64,000 bases of DNA from Gimesia sp. (GTDB lineage: Bacteria > Planctomycetota > Planctomycetia > Planctomycetales > Planctomycetaceae). Position numbers and translations under genes: made by a program. Location: NCBI GenBank assembly GCA_002706765.1, contig PAJV01000046.1:48358-112357 (forward strand), read 5' to 3'. The stretch's first letter is position 1, and each line of letters opens with the position of its first letter. The notes below the pieces were generated by a model. The model saw nothing but the letters and a program-made list of their open reading frames with translations. It did no database searches and had not been told where the DNA came from. Below are positions 38,030 through 46,329 of this stretch, piece after piece.

Positions 38030-38704
38030 GAATTTGTTCCAGATCAGATTCGCGGATAGTTGTGAGAATATTGTATCTTGCAGTGCCAGAGTCAGACAAA
38101 ATACCCGGACATATAAATATAGACACTTCTGTGCCTAATATCTAACGCCTCACTCCCCCCCATGACAAGCGTTTTCTCACACACCCGATGTTAATTTTAC
38201 AGGACAGAACGGACCATAACGATGCGCTGCCGGACGACACCTCAGCCATAAATCCCTTACACATATCCCGATCGCTCTATTTTAACATCCAGCAGTTTGA
38301 CGACCGCAGAAGGCACTAAACCTTATTTTTTGTAAGTCGCTGACATGATTTAGATTATATCAGGTAACCATGATACGTATGTTATACTATGAATATTTGA
38401 GCGTCTTTTAATGTGAAGGCCATTTATAGGATTATTTGCTGATAGAGGGGTTAGGTAAATCTTCCGTTTCTTTTACGCAACATGAGTAAAAAATTACATT
38501 TACAGCAAAATGGAATTTTGCAATTGCCCTGCTGCTCCCATAAAATTTCAAAATGTAAGGCTGTCCAGATCATAATTCTGCAACGCGCCTGCAGCAAAAA
38601 ACCAGTATCTATCACAAACATACCGTATAATTAGTGGAAGTCACTCAGCTTCCGCCAATCAGGTACCGGAATTACTCGAACGACATAACAGGTAACCTAT
38701 CTCT
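38030..38704. other. Long divergent intergenic region of the HlyD cluster
   Basis: A 675-base gap separates the divergent HlyD and GAF-HlyD genes, unusually long for this window. TATACT near 38380 could be a -10 element. The only ORF of interest is a 50-codon Cys-containing frame at 38482-38634, listed separately. No repeat is seen. Confidence 0.5.
38482..38634 (+). CDS. Candidate small Cys-rich peptide
   Basis: A 50-residue ORF starting MSKKLHLQQNGILQLPCCSH and ending SITNIPYN, with four cysteines (a CC pair plus two single) and several Lys. There is no clear Shine-Dalgarno sequence. It is reported because it lies between two gene groups that include a PqqD domain, an M50 protease and a sulfotransferase, which in other systems act on small peptides. 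The single Tyr two residues from its end could in principle be sulfated. This may well be a chance ORF. Confidence 0.2.
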   Translation: MSKKLHLQQNGILQLPCCSHKISKCKAVQIIILQRACSKKPVSITNIPYN

Positions 38705-40732
38705 ATGACAAGCACTCAATCACCGACACCGGCTCAGACGCGGGAACGTGTCATTCGTATCGCGCGGGAGATCGAAGAGTTCGCTCATTCCAATGTGGCT
38801 GCAGAGACCTTTTTTCGAGAATTTCTCAGACGTGTGGTTGCTGGACTGGGAGCGACCGCAGGAGCCGCCTGGCTCATTGACGAAAGCGGTCGGCTGGCAG
38901 TGAAAAGTGAACTGAATCTGGCTGATACCGGATTCTATGAAGAGCCGGAAGCCATTCTCAAAAACCAGCGTCTGTTATCCGATGTCTTATCAACAGCCGA
39001 AGCACGCATCTTTTCAGCCGATGCGGAAAACGATGTCCACCTGCCAACGGACAACCTGATTGTTGTTGCAGCACTCACGATTCGAAAGAAACCGGTTGGT
39101 GTCATTGAAATTTTCCAACGTTCCAATGCCCCCAAACAGGCTCATTCCGGCTATCTGCAGTTTGTTGAGCAAATGTCCGGTTATGCCTCCCATTATCTGG
39201 CCGAACGGGAGAAAGCCAGCCAGACAGATTCTTCGCTGGAAGCATGGGAAGAAGTCGACCAGTTCGTGCAGCAGATTCATCGCAGTCTTGATCTGACAGA
39301 AGTAGGGGCGACCGTTGTCAATGACGGCCGACAACTATTGAATGCAGATCGTGTCAGTCTGGCAATGCAATACGGCAAGAAGACTGTGATTCAAGCGATC
39401 AATGGCCAGGACAAGGTCAACAAACGGGCCAACACAGTACGTCTACTTTCGAAACTGGCAAACAAAACTCTGGCCATGCGGGATACCTTTCTGTACTCGG
39501 GCTCGAATGATGCGATTCCTCCCCAAATTGAGGAGCCACTGGCCGACTACCTGCAGGAAAGCGGGTCGCGGATGATTCTGATCGTCCCGCTCTTCGAACC
39601 AGACAAGGTCATCAAATCAGACGAAGAAGCACTGGGGCGTATGAAGGATACCCCCAGAAAACTGATTGGCGGCTTGATCGTAGAGCAGATTACCGACAGC
39701 CAGCCCCGCCCTCACCTGGAGAGCCGAGCGGAGCTTCTGTCTGGTCATATCGCCAGCGGCATTGCTAACTCACGCAATTACGAAAGCATCTTTATGATGC
39801 CACTCTGGAGATTTATCGGTCGCTGCTTCGCTGCATTGCGGGGCAAAACACTGGTAAAAACCCTGGTAATTATTGCCTTGATTGCCGCTGCGGGTGTCGC
39901 TCTGGCACTGATCCCCTATGATTATCGCGTTAGCTGTGACGGACGGCTCATGCCAACAGTTCAGCGCGAAGTCTTTACCAACTGGGAAGGGGAAGTGGTC
40001 GCAATTCACGTTGAAAGTGGTCAACGTGTGAAAAAGGGAGACCTCCTGGTTGAAATTCGAAATGAAGATCTCAAAGCACAGGTACTGGAAACAGAAAACA
40101 AGCTGAATGAACTCCGACTGATGCGGTTAACTTTAAATGCGCAGTTGCAGTCAGGAAATAACAACAAACGCCCCGTTGATGAAATTACGAAACTGCGTGG
40201 TCAGTTAAACGAGACGGAGACCCAGATTTCTGGAGTGATAAAACATCTGGAAATCTTGAAAGACCGGCTGGACAAATTGAATGTCAAAGCCCCCATTGAT
40301 GGAGTTGTTACCACGTTCCAGATTGAACAGCTTCTGATCAATCGTCCCGTTCAGCGTGGTGAATTATTGCTGGAAATCATGGATCCCAATGGTCCCTGGC
40401 AGCTGGAACTGGGCGTGGAAGAAAAACGTATGGGACATATCCTGCGTGCCACCGAAAGAAAGGGAGATATCGGACTGCCAGTGGAATTCATCCTGGCAAC
40501 ATCTAATGAACTGTCTTATGAAGGCGAAGTCACTGAAATTTCCACTCGGACCAACTCATCTGAAGAAAGTGGCAGTATCGTGGAAACCTATGCTACCTTC
40601 GACAAGGAAAAACTTCCCCTGCTTCGCATCGGGGCCGAAGTCAGCGCCAAGATTGACTGTGGCGAACGCAGCCTGTTTTATGTCCTGTTTGGAGATGTGG
40701 TCGAAACCTGTCGTCGGTACTTCTGGTTTTAA
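38705..40732 (+). CDS. GAF-domain / HlyD fusion protein
   Basis: A 675-residue protein that joins a cytoplasmic sensory part to a periplasmic adaptor. Residues 15-165 and 180-360 are two GAF-like regions (for example TAGAAWLIDESGRLAVKSEL), which bind small ligands in other proteins. One membrane helix follows at about 385-405 (LVIIALIAAAGVALALIPY). The rest is HlyD-like: FTNWEGEVVAIHVESGQRVK, a coiled-coil hairpin (about 445-525) and NVKAPIDGVVTTFQIEQLLI, ending in a barrel domain. It is divergent from the HlyD and PqqD-M50-HlyD genes. A complete terminator follows. It probably couples an intracellular signal to assembly of the export apparatus, which is an inference. Confidence 0.88.
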   Translation: MTSTQSPTPAQTRERVIRIAREIEEFAHSNVAAETFFREFLRRVVAGLGATAGAAWLIDESGRLAVKSELNLADTGFYEEPEAILKNQRLLSDVLSTAEARIFSADAENDVHLPTDNLIVVAALTIRKKPVGVIEIFQRSNAPKQAHSGYLQFVEQMSGYASHYLAEREKASQTDSSLEAWEEVDQFVQQIHRSLDLTEVGATVVNDGRQLLNADRVSLAMQYGKKTVIQAINGQDKVNKRANTVRLLSKLANKTLAMRDTFLYSGSNDAIPPQIEEPLADYLQESGSRMILIVPLFEPDKVIKSDEEALGRMKDTPRKLIGGLIVEQITDSQPRPHLESRAELLSGHIASGIANSRNYESIFMMPLWRFIGRCFAALRGKTLVKTLVIIALIAAAGVALALIPYDYRVSCDGRLMPTVQREVFTNWEGEVVAIHVESGQRVKKGDLLVEIRNEDLKAQVLETENKLNELRLMRLTLNAQLQSGNNNKRPVDEITKLRGQLNETETQISGVIKHLEILKDRLDKLNVKAPIDGVVTTFQIEQLLINRPVQRGELLLEIMDPNGPWQLELGVEEKRMGHILRATERKGDIGLPVEFILATSNELSYEGEVTEISTRTNSSEESGSIVETYATFDKEKLPLLRIGAEVSAKIDCGERSLFYVLFGDVVETCRRYFWF

Positions 40733-40765
40733 TGCAGTTTCCATGACTGGTAACTACGATTAAAT

Positions 40766-40803
40766 AAAAAACTCCCCTGTTCGCAAAAACAGGGGAGTTT
40801 TTT
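40766..40803. terminator. Bidirectional intrinsic terminator
   Basis: AAAAAACTCCCCTGTT (40766-40781) pairs perfectly with AACAGGGGAGTTTTTT (40788-40803), giving a 16-bp stem with A and T tracts on both sides. It lies between convergent genes. Confidence 0.92.
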
Positions 40804-40829
40804 TAATGGCCACGATTCGTGAAGTAATA

Positions 40830-41453
40830 CTATTCCACTTTCGGTTTGGCTTCTTCTTCAGCAGGGGCAGCTTTCTCAGCTTCTGGCTTTTTCGACTCTG
40901 CCTTTTCATGGTCATGTGCATGTTCAGCATGATCGTGTCCTTCATGCTCGCCATGCTTCAGATCAACATGAAAATGATTTTCACCGATATCCAGATGGAA
41001 GTGACCATTCAGATCTGCTTCTTTTTTAATCGAATCGGGAATGGCTTTTCCTTCAGCAACAAAGCGTGAAGATTTCCCATCTTTTTCTCCCTCCAGAGGT
41101 TTGGCAGCCAGGGGGATCTCGTGTTCTTTGTCACCGATTTCCATATCAAAATCGATTGTTTCTCCGGCAATGGGGAATGCCGTTTTGGCATCGGGTCCCA
41201 GAATATAAGCTGTCAGTGTGCGGCCGGCTTCATCAAAGACCACTTCCACATGATACTGTTCTTCTCCTACTTCCAGTATATGCCCGCCATTAGGTCCATG
41301 TTCGTGTTCATGCTCATGCGCATGCTCGCCTTCCGCTGATGCTGCAGAGTCTTTATCGTCAAAAGTACGTGTGTCACTCTGTGCAGAACAACCAGCGAAT
41401 AACGCCAGCCCGAAGCTACATACTGCCACTTGAAATGTTTGTGAGAAACGCAT
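40830..41453 (-). CDS. His-rich lipoprotein
   Basis: A 207-residue predicted lipoprotein: signal peptide MRFSQTFQVAVCSFGLALFA, then the lipobox FAGC with Cys near residue 21. A His/Glu cluster (EHAHEHEHEHGPNGGH) follows. The central domain is beta-rich (YHVEVVFDEAGRTLTAYIL), and a second His-rich stretch (GEHEGHDHAEHAHDHEKAE) precedes an Ala/Glu/Lys tail. The histidine clusters point to divalent-metal binding, such as zinc or copper. The start at 41453 is preferred over the longer frame (41528) because AAGGAA is seven bases upstream and the lipoprotein signal starts there. It converges with the GAF-HlyD gene across a terminator, and its upstream neighbour on the same strand is the POT transporter gene. 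Confidence 0.8.
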   Translation of the reverse strand: MRFSQTFQVAVCSFGLALFAGCSAQSDTRTFDDKDSAASAEGEHAHEHEHEHGPNGGHILEVGEEQYHVEVVFDEAGRTLTAYILGPDAKTAFPIAGETIDFDMEIGDKEHEIPLAAKPLEGEKDGKSSRFVAEGKAIPDSIKKEADLNGHFHLDIGENHFHVDLKHGEHEGHDHAEHAHDHEKAESKKPEAEKAAPAEEEAKPKVE

Positions 41454-41583
41454 TTCTAATTCCTTAATCAATGTAGTAAAAGTATATTGGAGTTCTCTGT
41501 CTGCCGAGTTGCCCAGTCGACTGAACAAATCATAACAGTATCAGATAGAATTAAAAGCAGCCCGCGATGAATTTCAAGCCGAC

Positions 41584-42984
41584 TTATTGAATCCCTTCCT
41601 CTTCGGCCTGAGCAGTGTCGACCTCATCATCCTGGATATAGGTCTTACCTTTGTAGAACCTGGCAACAAAAACAAATAGGACCGCGGCTACAAACATCAA
41701 ACCGGAAAAGAACCAGAAATAACTGGCTCCTTCCAGTTTTGAAGTTGTTTCATCGATCATGATGAATTTATTGACCTCTGCTGTCATCAGGTTTCCGACT
41801 GTCATCGAAAGAAAATACAAAGACATGATGAATGATTTCATCGATTTGGGTGCCTGTGTATACGAAAATTCGAGACAGGTAATGGAAACCATCACCTCCC
41901 CTGCTGTCAGAACAAAATACGGAACCGCCTGCCAGAGAATAGAGGGAGGACTGCCGGTTGAGGCGTCAATGCGGATTTGAATCAAGGCAGTGATGGCAAA
42001 CGAAGCAGCCGCCAGAAAAAATCCGATCGATATCTTTCGCAATGGAGTCAGCGGAAATACTTTGTCAATCAACGGGTAAATCACATATGAGAATGTGGGA
42101 ATCAGAATCAGAATAAACAGGGGGTTAAACGCCTGCACTTCCGCAGCCCCCAGTTTAATTTCCCCAAAAGGGGTCATCAGATCCTGATCCATTTTGACTC
42201 CCTGCAGTACCCAGGAAGAGCCGGTTTGATCAAAGAGTGACCAGAAAATGGGAAGAAATACATAATACAATACTGAAAGATTCAATAACGCCTGCAGACC
42301 TTCCTTCCCAAACGTCTCTGTACGGAATTTTTTCCAGCCTGAAGGTGGGATATGTACAAACTTGTTACGACCGAGCCAAAACAGTATTGTGGCCAGCAAC
42401 ATTAATATCCCGGGAATCCCAAATGCATAATGCGGACCATAATACTCAAGCACCTTGGGAATCATGATTGAAGAAATAAACGCCCCCAGGTTGATGGCGA
42501 GATAAAACCAGCCAAATACTTTACTGAGCAGATGCTGATTCTTATTCCCGAACTGGTCCCCCACATGCGCAGAGACACAGGGCTTAATCCCCCCTGCCCC
42601 GATAGCAATGAGAGAAAGGCCAATGAATAGCCCGACTCGTGTTTCATCAATGGCAAGCGCCAGATGACCCAGGCAGTAAACAACAGAAAGTATGAGAATT
42701 GTTTTATACTTTCCCCAGAACACATCCGAGAGAATCGACCCTAACAAGGGGAAAAAATAGACAGCAGCGACAAACTGGTGAAAATAAGCGATCGCCTTCT
42801 CGTCCGACATATGGTCCGGTTCACCACTGGCATTCAACATGTACTGTGTCATGAATACAACCAGTATTCCGCGCATGCCATAAAAGCTGAACCGCTCTGC
42901 TGCTTCGTTCCCGACAATATAGGGAATCCCTGAGGGCATTTTTTCAGTGGGAACGGGTGCGGTTTTATATTTCGCCTGTGCCAT
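41584..42984 (-). CDS. POT/PTR2-family proton-coupled transporter
   Basis: A 466-residue membrane protein with about 12-14 hydrophobic segments. It has family signatures EAAERFSFYGMRGILVVFM, the canonical ExxERFxYYG of peptide transporters, LGSILSDVFWGKYKTILILS and FYLAINLGAFISS. The family imports di- and tripeptides with protons in the best-known cases, though some members carry nitrate or other small molecules. It begins 26 bases after the end of the split-Rad50 operon and may be co-transcribed with it, but a functional link is not evident. The C-terminus ends with an acidic cytoplasmic tail (DDEVDTAQAEEEG). Confidence 0.88.
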   Translation of the reverse strand: MAQAKYKTAPVPTEKMPSGIPYIVGNEAAERFSFYGMRGILVVFMTQYMLNASGEPDHMSDEKAIAYFHQFVAAVYFFPLLGSILSDVFWGKYKTILILSVVYCLGHLALAIDETRVGLFIGLSLIAIGAGGIKPCVSAHVGDQFGNKNQHLLSKVFGWFYLAINLGAFISSIMIPKVLEYYGPHYAFGIPGILMLLATILFWLGRNKFVHIPPSGWKKFRTETFGKEGLQALLNLSVLYYVFLPIFWSLFDQTGSSWVLQGVKMDQDLMTPFGEIKLGAAEVQAFNPLFILILIPTFSYVIYPLIDKVFPLTPLRKISIGFFLAAASFAITALIQIRIDASTGSPPSILWQAVPYFVLTAGEVMVSITCLEFSYTQAPKSMKSFIMSLYFLSMTVGNLMTAEVNKFIMIDETTSKLEGASYFWFFSGLMFVAAVLFVFVARFYKGKTYIQDDEVDTAQAEEEGIQ

Positions 42985-43010
42985 AAATGAACCAAATCCT
43001 TTGATAAAAA

Positions 43011-43724
43011 TCAGCGCTCGTAATGTGTGGTATTGTGGTCCTGCCAGTCCGTGTCAATTTTCTGTACCTGAACGCCTTCTTTCGACGGACTAAATTGATA
43101 AATGCAATCAGCATAGCGTTCGAACATGCTGGAGTCGTGATGGCTGATCATGATAATCTGAAAGCCGAGCGCTTGCCCGGCTTCATGAATGATTTTCACG
43201 AGTCGAGGGACCAGATCGGGCCGCAACCAGCAATCCTGTTCATCCAGAACCAGGACGCGGCGGTGTTCTTTCTCATCGAGTGTCATCAGGGCAAACATCC
43301 GTAAGCCGACCGAAAGCACGTTGGCAACCGAACCTCCCTGCCCGCGCATGATGTCTTCTGTGTTTCCCTCACGTTCAATCTGGAATTCAACGCTGGCAGA
43401 ATTATGTTTCCACTCGGCATTGGCTATGAGTTTCAAGGGCTGCTCCAGAACCTCCTGCAGCGCAATCGTCAACTTTTCCTGTATCAGTTGCAGTTCCTGT
43501 TCAAACAACTGCCCACTGAGGGTTTCCAGAGCTTCGGTCACCTGTCCAGATATTGCGATATACTGTTCTGTTAACTGTATCTGTTCGGTCAGTGTGATTT
43601 TTTCTTTGATTTTCTGCTTCCGAACCGCCGACAGTTCCCAGCATTTACGCTGCAACGGGAGAGGCGATCGCAATTCTTCCGTAGCAAAATCCGGGTGATC
43701 AGAGGAAGGCGGTTTATTCATCAT
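43011..43724 (-). CDS. C-terminal half of a split Rad50/SbcC-like ATPase
   Basis: A 237-residue protein that resembles the C-terminal lobe of Rad50/SbcC. Residues 30-95 form an alpha-helical, coiled-coil-like arm. The ABC-signature region is GQGGSVANVLSVGLRMF (128-144), corresponding to LSGGE...SLALR of SbcC. The Walker B motif is VLVLDEQD (157-164), followed by a D-loop region (CWLRPDL). A histidine-loop motif follows (IIMISHHD, 190-197). No Walker A motif is present, so it cannot form a complete ATPase alone. The complementary half is encoded by the first gene of the operon (46329). It starts 29 bases after the coiled-coil gene. Its role is likely in DNA double-strand break or hairpin processing together with the metallophosphoesterase. 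Confidence 0.72.
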   Translation of the reverse strand: MMNKPPSSDHPDFATEELRSPLPLQRKCWELSAVRKQKIKEKITLTEQIQLTEQYIAISGQVTEALETLSGQLFEQELQLIQEKLTIALQEVLEQPLKLIANAEWKHNSASVEFQIEREGNTEDIMRGQGGSVANVLSVGLRMFALMTLDEKEHRRVLVLDEQDCWLRPDLVPRLVKIIHEAGQALGFQIIMISHHDSSMFERYADCIYQFSPSKEGVQVQKIDTDWQDHNTTHYER

Positions 43725-43753
43725 CTGTATTCTTAATCCACTGCTTTCAGAGT

Positions 43754-44059
43754 TCAGGTCGCGTCAGAAGCGTGATGTTCGGTTTCAATTTTCTGCAGTT
43801 CTGCTTCAATTTGAGTCAGACTCTGATGATATTCCGCACGTTTGCGTGAATTCTCGGCTTTCATCTGCTCCAGCTTTTCTTTTAATGCATCCAGCTCATC
43901 GGTGCCATATTCTTCCCGTGCCTGCTGTTTCAGTTCGTTCAGATTCTGTTCTGCATTGACCAGATCGCGTTCCGATTCAATCTTACGTTTATTCAGTTTC
44001 TGAAACTGTTCGGTTAACACCTCTATTTCGGGCACTGCTCCTGGTTGATCAGTCGTCAT
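43754..44059 (-). CDS. Small coiled-coil protein of the split-Rad50 operon
   Basis: A 101-residue, almost entirely helical, charged protein rich in Gln, Glu, Lys and Leu with heptad-like spacing (EVLTEQFQKLNKRKIESERD, ELDALKEKLEQMKAENSRK). It contains no catalytic motif. Its start ATG overlaps the end of the metallophosphoesterase gene by 11 bases, and GAGG lies nine bases before it, so translation is probably coupled. It could supply part of the returning coiled-coil arm missing from the C-terminal ATPase half, or link the complex parts. This is inference; the protein is not one I recognise. Confidence 0.7.
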   Translation of the reverse strand: MTTDQPGAVPEIEVLTEQFQKLNKRKIESERDLVNAEQNLNELKQQAREEYGTDELDALKEKLEQMKAENSRKRAEYHQSLTQIEAELQKIETEHHASDAT

Positions 44060-44996
44060 GGTTCGAAACCTCATTTGCTAATTTTTGTACTTCATCCGCA
44101 ACCGCGGGCTGAAACTGCGTTAAATTTTTTTCCAGAAATAATTTCAGGCCGGCACCACTGTCTGTGCGACGTGTCTGTAATTCTGCCAGCCCTGAAATGA
44201 AAGCTGAAGGGAGCCCCTGCTCTGTATCATCCTGTACCTCAGCGTGAAAGATTTCGTCGAAGGGCTGATGGGGCACTTCGACCACGGATCGCTGCCAGCC
44301 TTCAGTCGTAACTTCCAGCTTCAGTACTGAAGGCACGTGAGCCCGAGAGGCATCGCTGCGAGAACGGCGGACTATGTTGCCGGGAGTCACCCAGGTGGTC
44401 TGTCCTTTTATGACATCTTCCAGCCTGCGATGGATATGACCGTTTATTACGTAGTCAACGCCTTCAATTTCATAGGGTTTAAAATGGCCCTGTTCCTCGT
44501 AGCCGGGAACGATCAGATCATGATGAGTCACCCAGATCACCAGTGGCGGGTCTTCTCCGGGAGCAATTTCAATCGCTCCAGGCAGCTTTCTTCCCCAGGA
44601 TGTCCCGCCAATCAAAACCGAACGCCCCTGCATTTTCCCCCGCCAGGGTGTTTCGGCTGAGAGTAAATGATACTTTCCTGCCTGAATGAGAATACTGAGA
44701 GTATCGTGTTCATTCAGTTGATTTTCCCGACAATCATGATTGCCGTATATCCCGTAAACCGGAGGCTCAAACAAGGAGAGCAACTGACATAACAGCCAGT
44801 TCTGATTATCCCGGGGAACATGGAACAGGTCCCCCAGCAGAACAGGCAACAGGTTTTGCTCGCGAGCAGTCTGCAGACACCAGCGTAATTTTTCCAGCAC
44901 GATTTGAGGATAGTCATCTTTGCGAAATCCAGGGACGCGGCCTTCTACATGTGGATCGCCGATCAACAACACGCCAGAGTATTCTTCATGTACCAT
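44049..44996 (-). CDS. Mre11/SbcD-like metallophosphoesterase
   Basis: A 315-residue calcineurin-like phosphoesterase with motifs in the order expected for Mre11/SbcD nucleases: GDPH (13-16), GDLF (55-58), GNHD (85-88), THHD (157-160) and GHIH (186-189). These coordinate two metal ions, usually manganese, for DNA cleavage. The protein is shorter than E. coli SbcD (about 400) and its C-terminal cap region is small. The ATG overlaps the stop of the Rad50-like N-half gene by 11 bases (ATGGTACATGA), and the next gene overlaps similarly, so the three are probably translated in coupling. Function in DNA-end processing is inferred from family and context. Confidence 0.85.
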   Translation of the reverse strand: MVHEEYSGVLLIGDPHVEGRVPGFRKDDYPQIVLEKLRWCLQTAREQNLLPVLLGDLFHVPRDNQNWLLCQLLSLFEPPVYGIYGNHDCRENQLNEHDTLSILIQAGKYHLLSAETPWRGKMQGRSVLIGGTSWGRKLPGAIEIAPGEDPPLVIWVTHHDLIVPGYEEQGHFKPYEIEGVDYVINGHIHRRLEDVIKGQTTWVTPGNIVRRSRSDASRAHVPSVLKLEVTTEGWQRSVVEVPHQPFDEIFHAEVQDDTEQGLPSAFISGLAELQTRRTDSGAGLKLFLEKNLTQFQPAVADEVQKLANEVSNHDD

Positions 44997-46329
44997 GTGA
45001 GTGCCCCTGTAACCCCGTTTCCGCAGTTCTGATAAACTGGTCGGGCTCTAATTCTGCACCGCAGGTCGGGCAACTGGGATTTTCCTCAACCCACTTCAAC
45101 AACTGAATGCGGACAGACTCGTATTCGGACTCGCATTTCGCATGAAGGGAACATTGTGCGTTGAATTGATCAGCAGCCTGCTCCCATTGCTGACAGAGTT
45201 GTTCCATTTTCTGCAGATCGATCAGTTCGGGCGGAGGCTGACAGGACTCCAGTACTCTTGATTCTTGCCTGTCGATACGAGTGCGTTCTTCAGACACCGC
45301 AAGTTTTTGAATCATTTTTTGTAGAGACTCTGTTTCTGCCAGATGCGGAGGTTCATTTAATTGTTTCAGACAATCCCCCGTCGCGGATGCAGATTTAGCG
45401 ACCTGTTCCAGACTGAGTATCTCTCGGATCATTTTTTCGAGTTGATCTGTCTCTTGCAGGGAAGGTGGAACCGTCAGGGTCTGAAGTGCCGAAATCTGCA
45501 ATTGCTTCACCCTGGTTTTATATTCAATTGCCACAAATCGCTGCGTCAGTACAGCGAGCGGTTGCTCATTTTCCTGCTGCAGCGATTCAGGCAATATATT
45601 TAATGTTGCTACCGTATCTGACAGCCGCGACACTCGCTGCTCTGCCTGTTGAAATTCCTGAATGAATGCTTCAAGATTTCGAATCTGCTGCTGTTCTTTC
45701 TGCAGAGATTCATAGCTTAGATTGAGCAATTCCAGCTTGTTTTCCAGGTCAGGGATGGGTTTCAGCAATTCGAGTGCGATTTCGGCCTGTTTTAATTCGT
45801 TCTGCTGTCGCTGATATTCCTGTTGTGCCGTTTTCACTTTGCTGCGATGCAGTTTCTGCATCTCGATCAGAACCGACGCGTCTGAGGAGGAAGCAAAGAA
45901 TCGTGCCGCGCGACTGCCGCGGTCCCCCAGCAGAAAGATGGGTGACTTCTGTTCGCCGAAATGAACATCGAATTCATCTGCGTCGCCCGCTTTGACTTTG
46001 GATAATTTCAATATTTCATGTAGCTGATCGGGGACGCTGTTCCGCAAGCGATGGAAATCCACTCCATCGATATTGTAACTGACCGTTTTCTTTTTACGTT
46101 TCCATTCAATCATGTGTCCGTCGTCTGTTTCGACGATGACGCGACACTCTTTTTCCCCATGCCTGACCATGAAATCGCCGGACGTATTGTCTGCCAGAAT
46201 CTGAAGCGCGGAGACAAAAGCAGACTTGCCGCAATTATTGGGTCCGGTCAGCACCGTCAAGCCGGGCGACAGATCAATCACGGTGTGTGAGTGGCTCATA
46301 AAATTATGTAATGTAATCCGTTTTAACAT
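44986..46329 (-). CDS. N-terminal half of a split Rad50/SbcC-like ATPase with terminal zinc hook
   Basis: A 447-residue protein that resembles the N-terminal lobe and outgoing arm of Rad50/SbcC. It begins MLKRITLHNFMSHSHTVIDL, the usual RecF/SbcC start, with Walker A GPNNCGKSA at 29-37 and a Q-loop-like FGEQKSPIFLLGD (124-136). Residues 160-415 are a long coiled-coil arm with four approximate 40-residue repeats. The zinc-hook motif SCPTCG (CxxC at 420-423) lies only 24 residues from the C-terminus. No signature or Walker B motif follows. In ordinary Rad50 the hook is central and the same chain returns to a second ATPase lobe; here that lobe is encoded separately at 43011-43724. The ORF continues upstream to 46539, but residue 1 is placed at ATG 46329, where the conserved N-terminus begins. 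Confidence 0.8.
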   Translation of the reverse strand: MLKRITLHNFMSHSHTVIDLSPGLTVLTGPNNCGKSAFVSALQILADNTSGDFMVRHGEKECRVIVETDDGHMIEWKRKKKTVSYNIDGVDFHRLRNSVPDQLHEILKLSKVKAGDADEFDVHFGEQKSPIFLLGDRGSRAARFFASSSDASVLIEMQKLHRSKVKTAQQEYQRQQNELKQAEIALELLKPIPDLENKLELLNLSYESLQKEQQQIRNLEAFIQEFQQAEQRVSRLSDTVATLNILPESLQQENEQPLAVLTQRFVAIEYKTRVKQLQISALQTLTVPPSLQETDQLEKMIREILSLEQVAKSASATGDCLKQLNEPPHLAETESLQKMIQKLAVSEERTRIDRQESRVLESCQPPPELIDLQKMEQLCQQWEQAADQFNAQCSLHAKCESEYESVRIQLLKWVEENPSCPTCGAELEPDQFIRTAETGLQGHSHGT

